NCBI GenBank assembly: GCA_937950065.1
Contig: CALFEN010000197.1
Location: 1 to 8,461 of the forward strand
DNA length: 8,461 nt
Reading direction: 5' to 3'
Source of the DNA: an uncultured bacterium
GTDB lineage: Bacteria > Patescibacteria > JAEDAM01 > Absconditabacterales > Absconditicoccaceae
Part shown: positions 7,930-8,461 of the stretch, piece by piece
How the letters are laid out: each line of letters starts with the position of its first letter
How positions within the stretch are numbered: the first letter of the stretch is position 1
Position numbers and translations under genes: made by a program
Notes under the pieces: generated by a model
What the model was told of the DNA's origin: nothing
Database searches by the model: none
The model's input: the letters and a program-made list of their open reading frames with translations, nothing else

Positions 7930-8461
7930 TAATTCGTTTTATCCACTGTATAACTGTAACTATCGGCACAAATTAAGAGCTGTTAATAATGCTTTTTCCT
8001 AAAATATTTTAAATCGAATTTTTTCAAAAGTTAAAAATTGTTTTATCCATCCAGACGAAAATAAATTGTTTTCTATGGGGACAAAAATATTTTTAACTTT
8101 TTTTGAAATTAAGAGTGTGATAAATTAAGGTGCTGATTTTCTCTTTTATCAAAGTTTTAAATTACAATAATTTTTTAAAATACTTTAATTGTTTTTTATC
8201 TTGTAATATCATTGCCTCAAAATTAAATTTGCACAGACATAAAAAATTTCTAAATACGAGGCCTGACAAACAATGTTATTATAATATAGAATACTTCAGT
8301 ATAAAACATCTGAATTAATTATCGAAATATTCTATATATCAAAGAGATGTAGAAAAAATTTAATAAGGGATTTATTTCTATACAAAGGCTGTAAAGTAAT
8401 TCAATTTCAATAAGTATCTTTGATTTATTATAAGTTTGATTGAGTAAAAAAGATTAAATAA
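7930..8461. other. Gene-free AT-rich region downstream of pilC
   Basis: No reading frame on either strand is convincing, even with TGA as glycine; TAA and TAG are frequent in all frames. I see no tRNA, tmRNA, SRP RNA or RNase P signature. Structure that is present: inverted arms ATACAGT (7921-7927) and ACTGTAT (7945-7951) just at the pilC stop, a direct repeat GTTTTATCCA at 7936-7945 and 8040-8049, three copies of AATTGTTTT (8036, 8064, 8187), and the long hairpin at 8025-8105. The last ~50 bases resemble the A-rich leaders before other genes here, so another plus-strand gene may start just beyond the window. Confidence 0.6.
8025..8105 (+). terminator. Long imperfect hairpin with T-run: operon terminator or small structured RNA
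   Basis: AAAAGTTAAAAAT (8026-8038) is perfectly complementary to ATTTTTAACTTTT (8089-8101), a 13-bp stem. Inside it, ATCCAT-like bases at 8046-8050 can pair with ATGGG at 8075-8079 (one G-U), leaving a ~24-base apical loop. Beyond the stem, after a 3-base bulge, C8025-G8105 and three further A-T pairs extend it. The 3' arm runs into seven consecutive T (8098-8104). It lies about 100-170 bases after the pilC stop, so it could end the pilus transcript. The long loop is unusual for an intrinsic terminator, and a small RNA or regulatory element is equally possible. Confidence 0.38.

Noticed and set aside
7921..7951. ATACAGT/ACTGTAT hairpin at the pilC stop as an intrinsic terminator
   Set aside because: The stem is only 7 bp with a 17-base loop and no T-run follows it.
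8130..8318. 62-codon plus-strand reading frame starting with GTG
   Set aside because: It has no glycine at all (and no TGA), is rich in Asn, Phe, Cys and Lys as expected from translated AT-rich noncoding DNA, and shows no recognisable motif.
7930..8461. CRISPR repeats or tracrRNA in the gene-free region
   Set aside because: No regularly spaced repeat of 20 or more bases and no cas gene are present; the repeats seen are 9-10 bases and irregular.

Overview
The window comes from a bacterium that reads TGA as glycine (translation table 25). That points to the Absconditabacteria (SR1) / Gracilibacteria branch of the Patescibacteria (CPR). The evidence is direct. All seven genes stay open over long stretches only if TGA is sense, about 100 in-frame TGA codons are present, and TGA falls on invariant glycines. 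Examples are both leading glycines of the Walker A motif of PilB, the VGE glycine of its Walker B motif, and the APGGK and SGEG glycines of an RNA methyltransferase. All seven genes stop with TAA. The DNA is AT-rich and no start codon has a Shine-Dalgarno sequence; starts sit behind A-rich leaders. With the standard code every gene here would break into short fragments.

Layout. 24-500 (+): a small membrane-anchored, exported protein of unknown function. It converges, with a 4-base gap, on 505-1977 (-), an RsmF-type 16S rRNA m5C methyltransferase with a C-terminal PUA-like domain. A 156-base divergent intergenic region separates that gene from recX at 2134-2562 (+), which encodes a RecA modulator.

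2626-7929 (+) is a four-gene cluster in one orientation with gaps of 35, 20 and 17 bases, preceded by a good promoter candidate (TTGACA-16-TAAAAT). It encodes two unrecognised single-pass membrane proteins (412 and 523 residues), then the type IV pilus assembly ATPase PilB and the inner-membrane platform protein PilC. PilB and PilC are clear. By position the two unknown proteins probably take the place of PilM/PilN/PilO-type alignment proteins, coupling the cytoplasmic motor to the extracytoplasmic pilus, but neither shows recognisable homology by eye. They share an architecture (charged cytoplasmic tail, one membrane helix, large outer domain with C-x10/11-C loops), which suggests a lineage-specific pair.

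7930-8461 has no credible gene. It contains a long imperfect hairpin with a 13-bp perfect outer stem that ends in a T-run, which could be the operon terminator or a small structured RNA. No tRNA, rRNA, CRISPR array, insertion sequence or prophage was seen.
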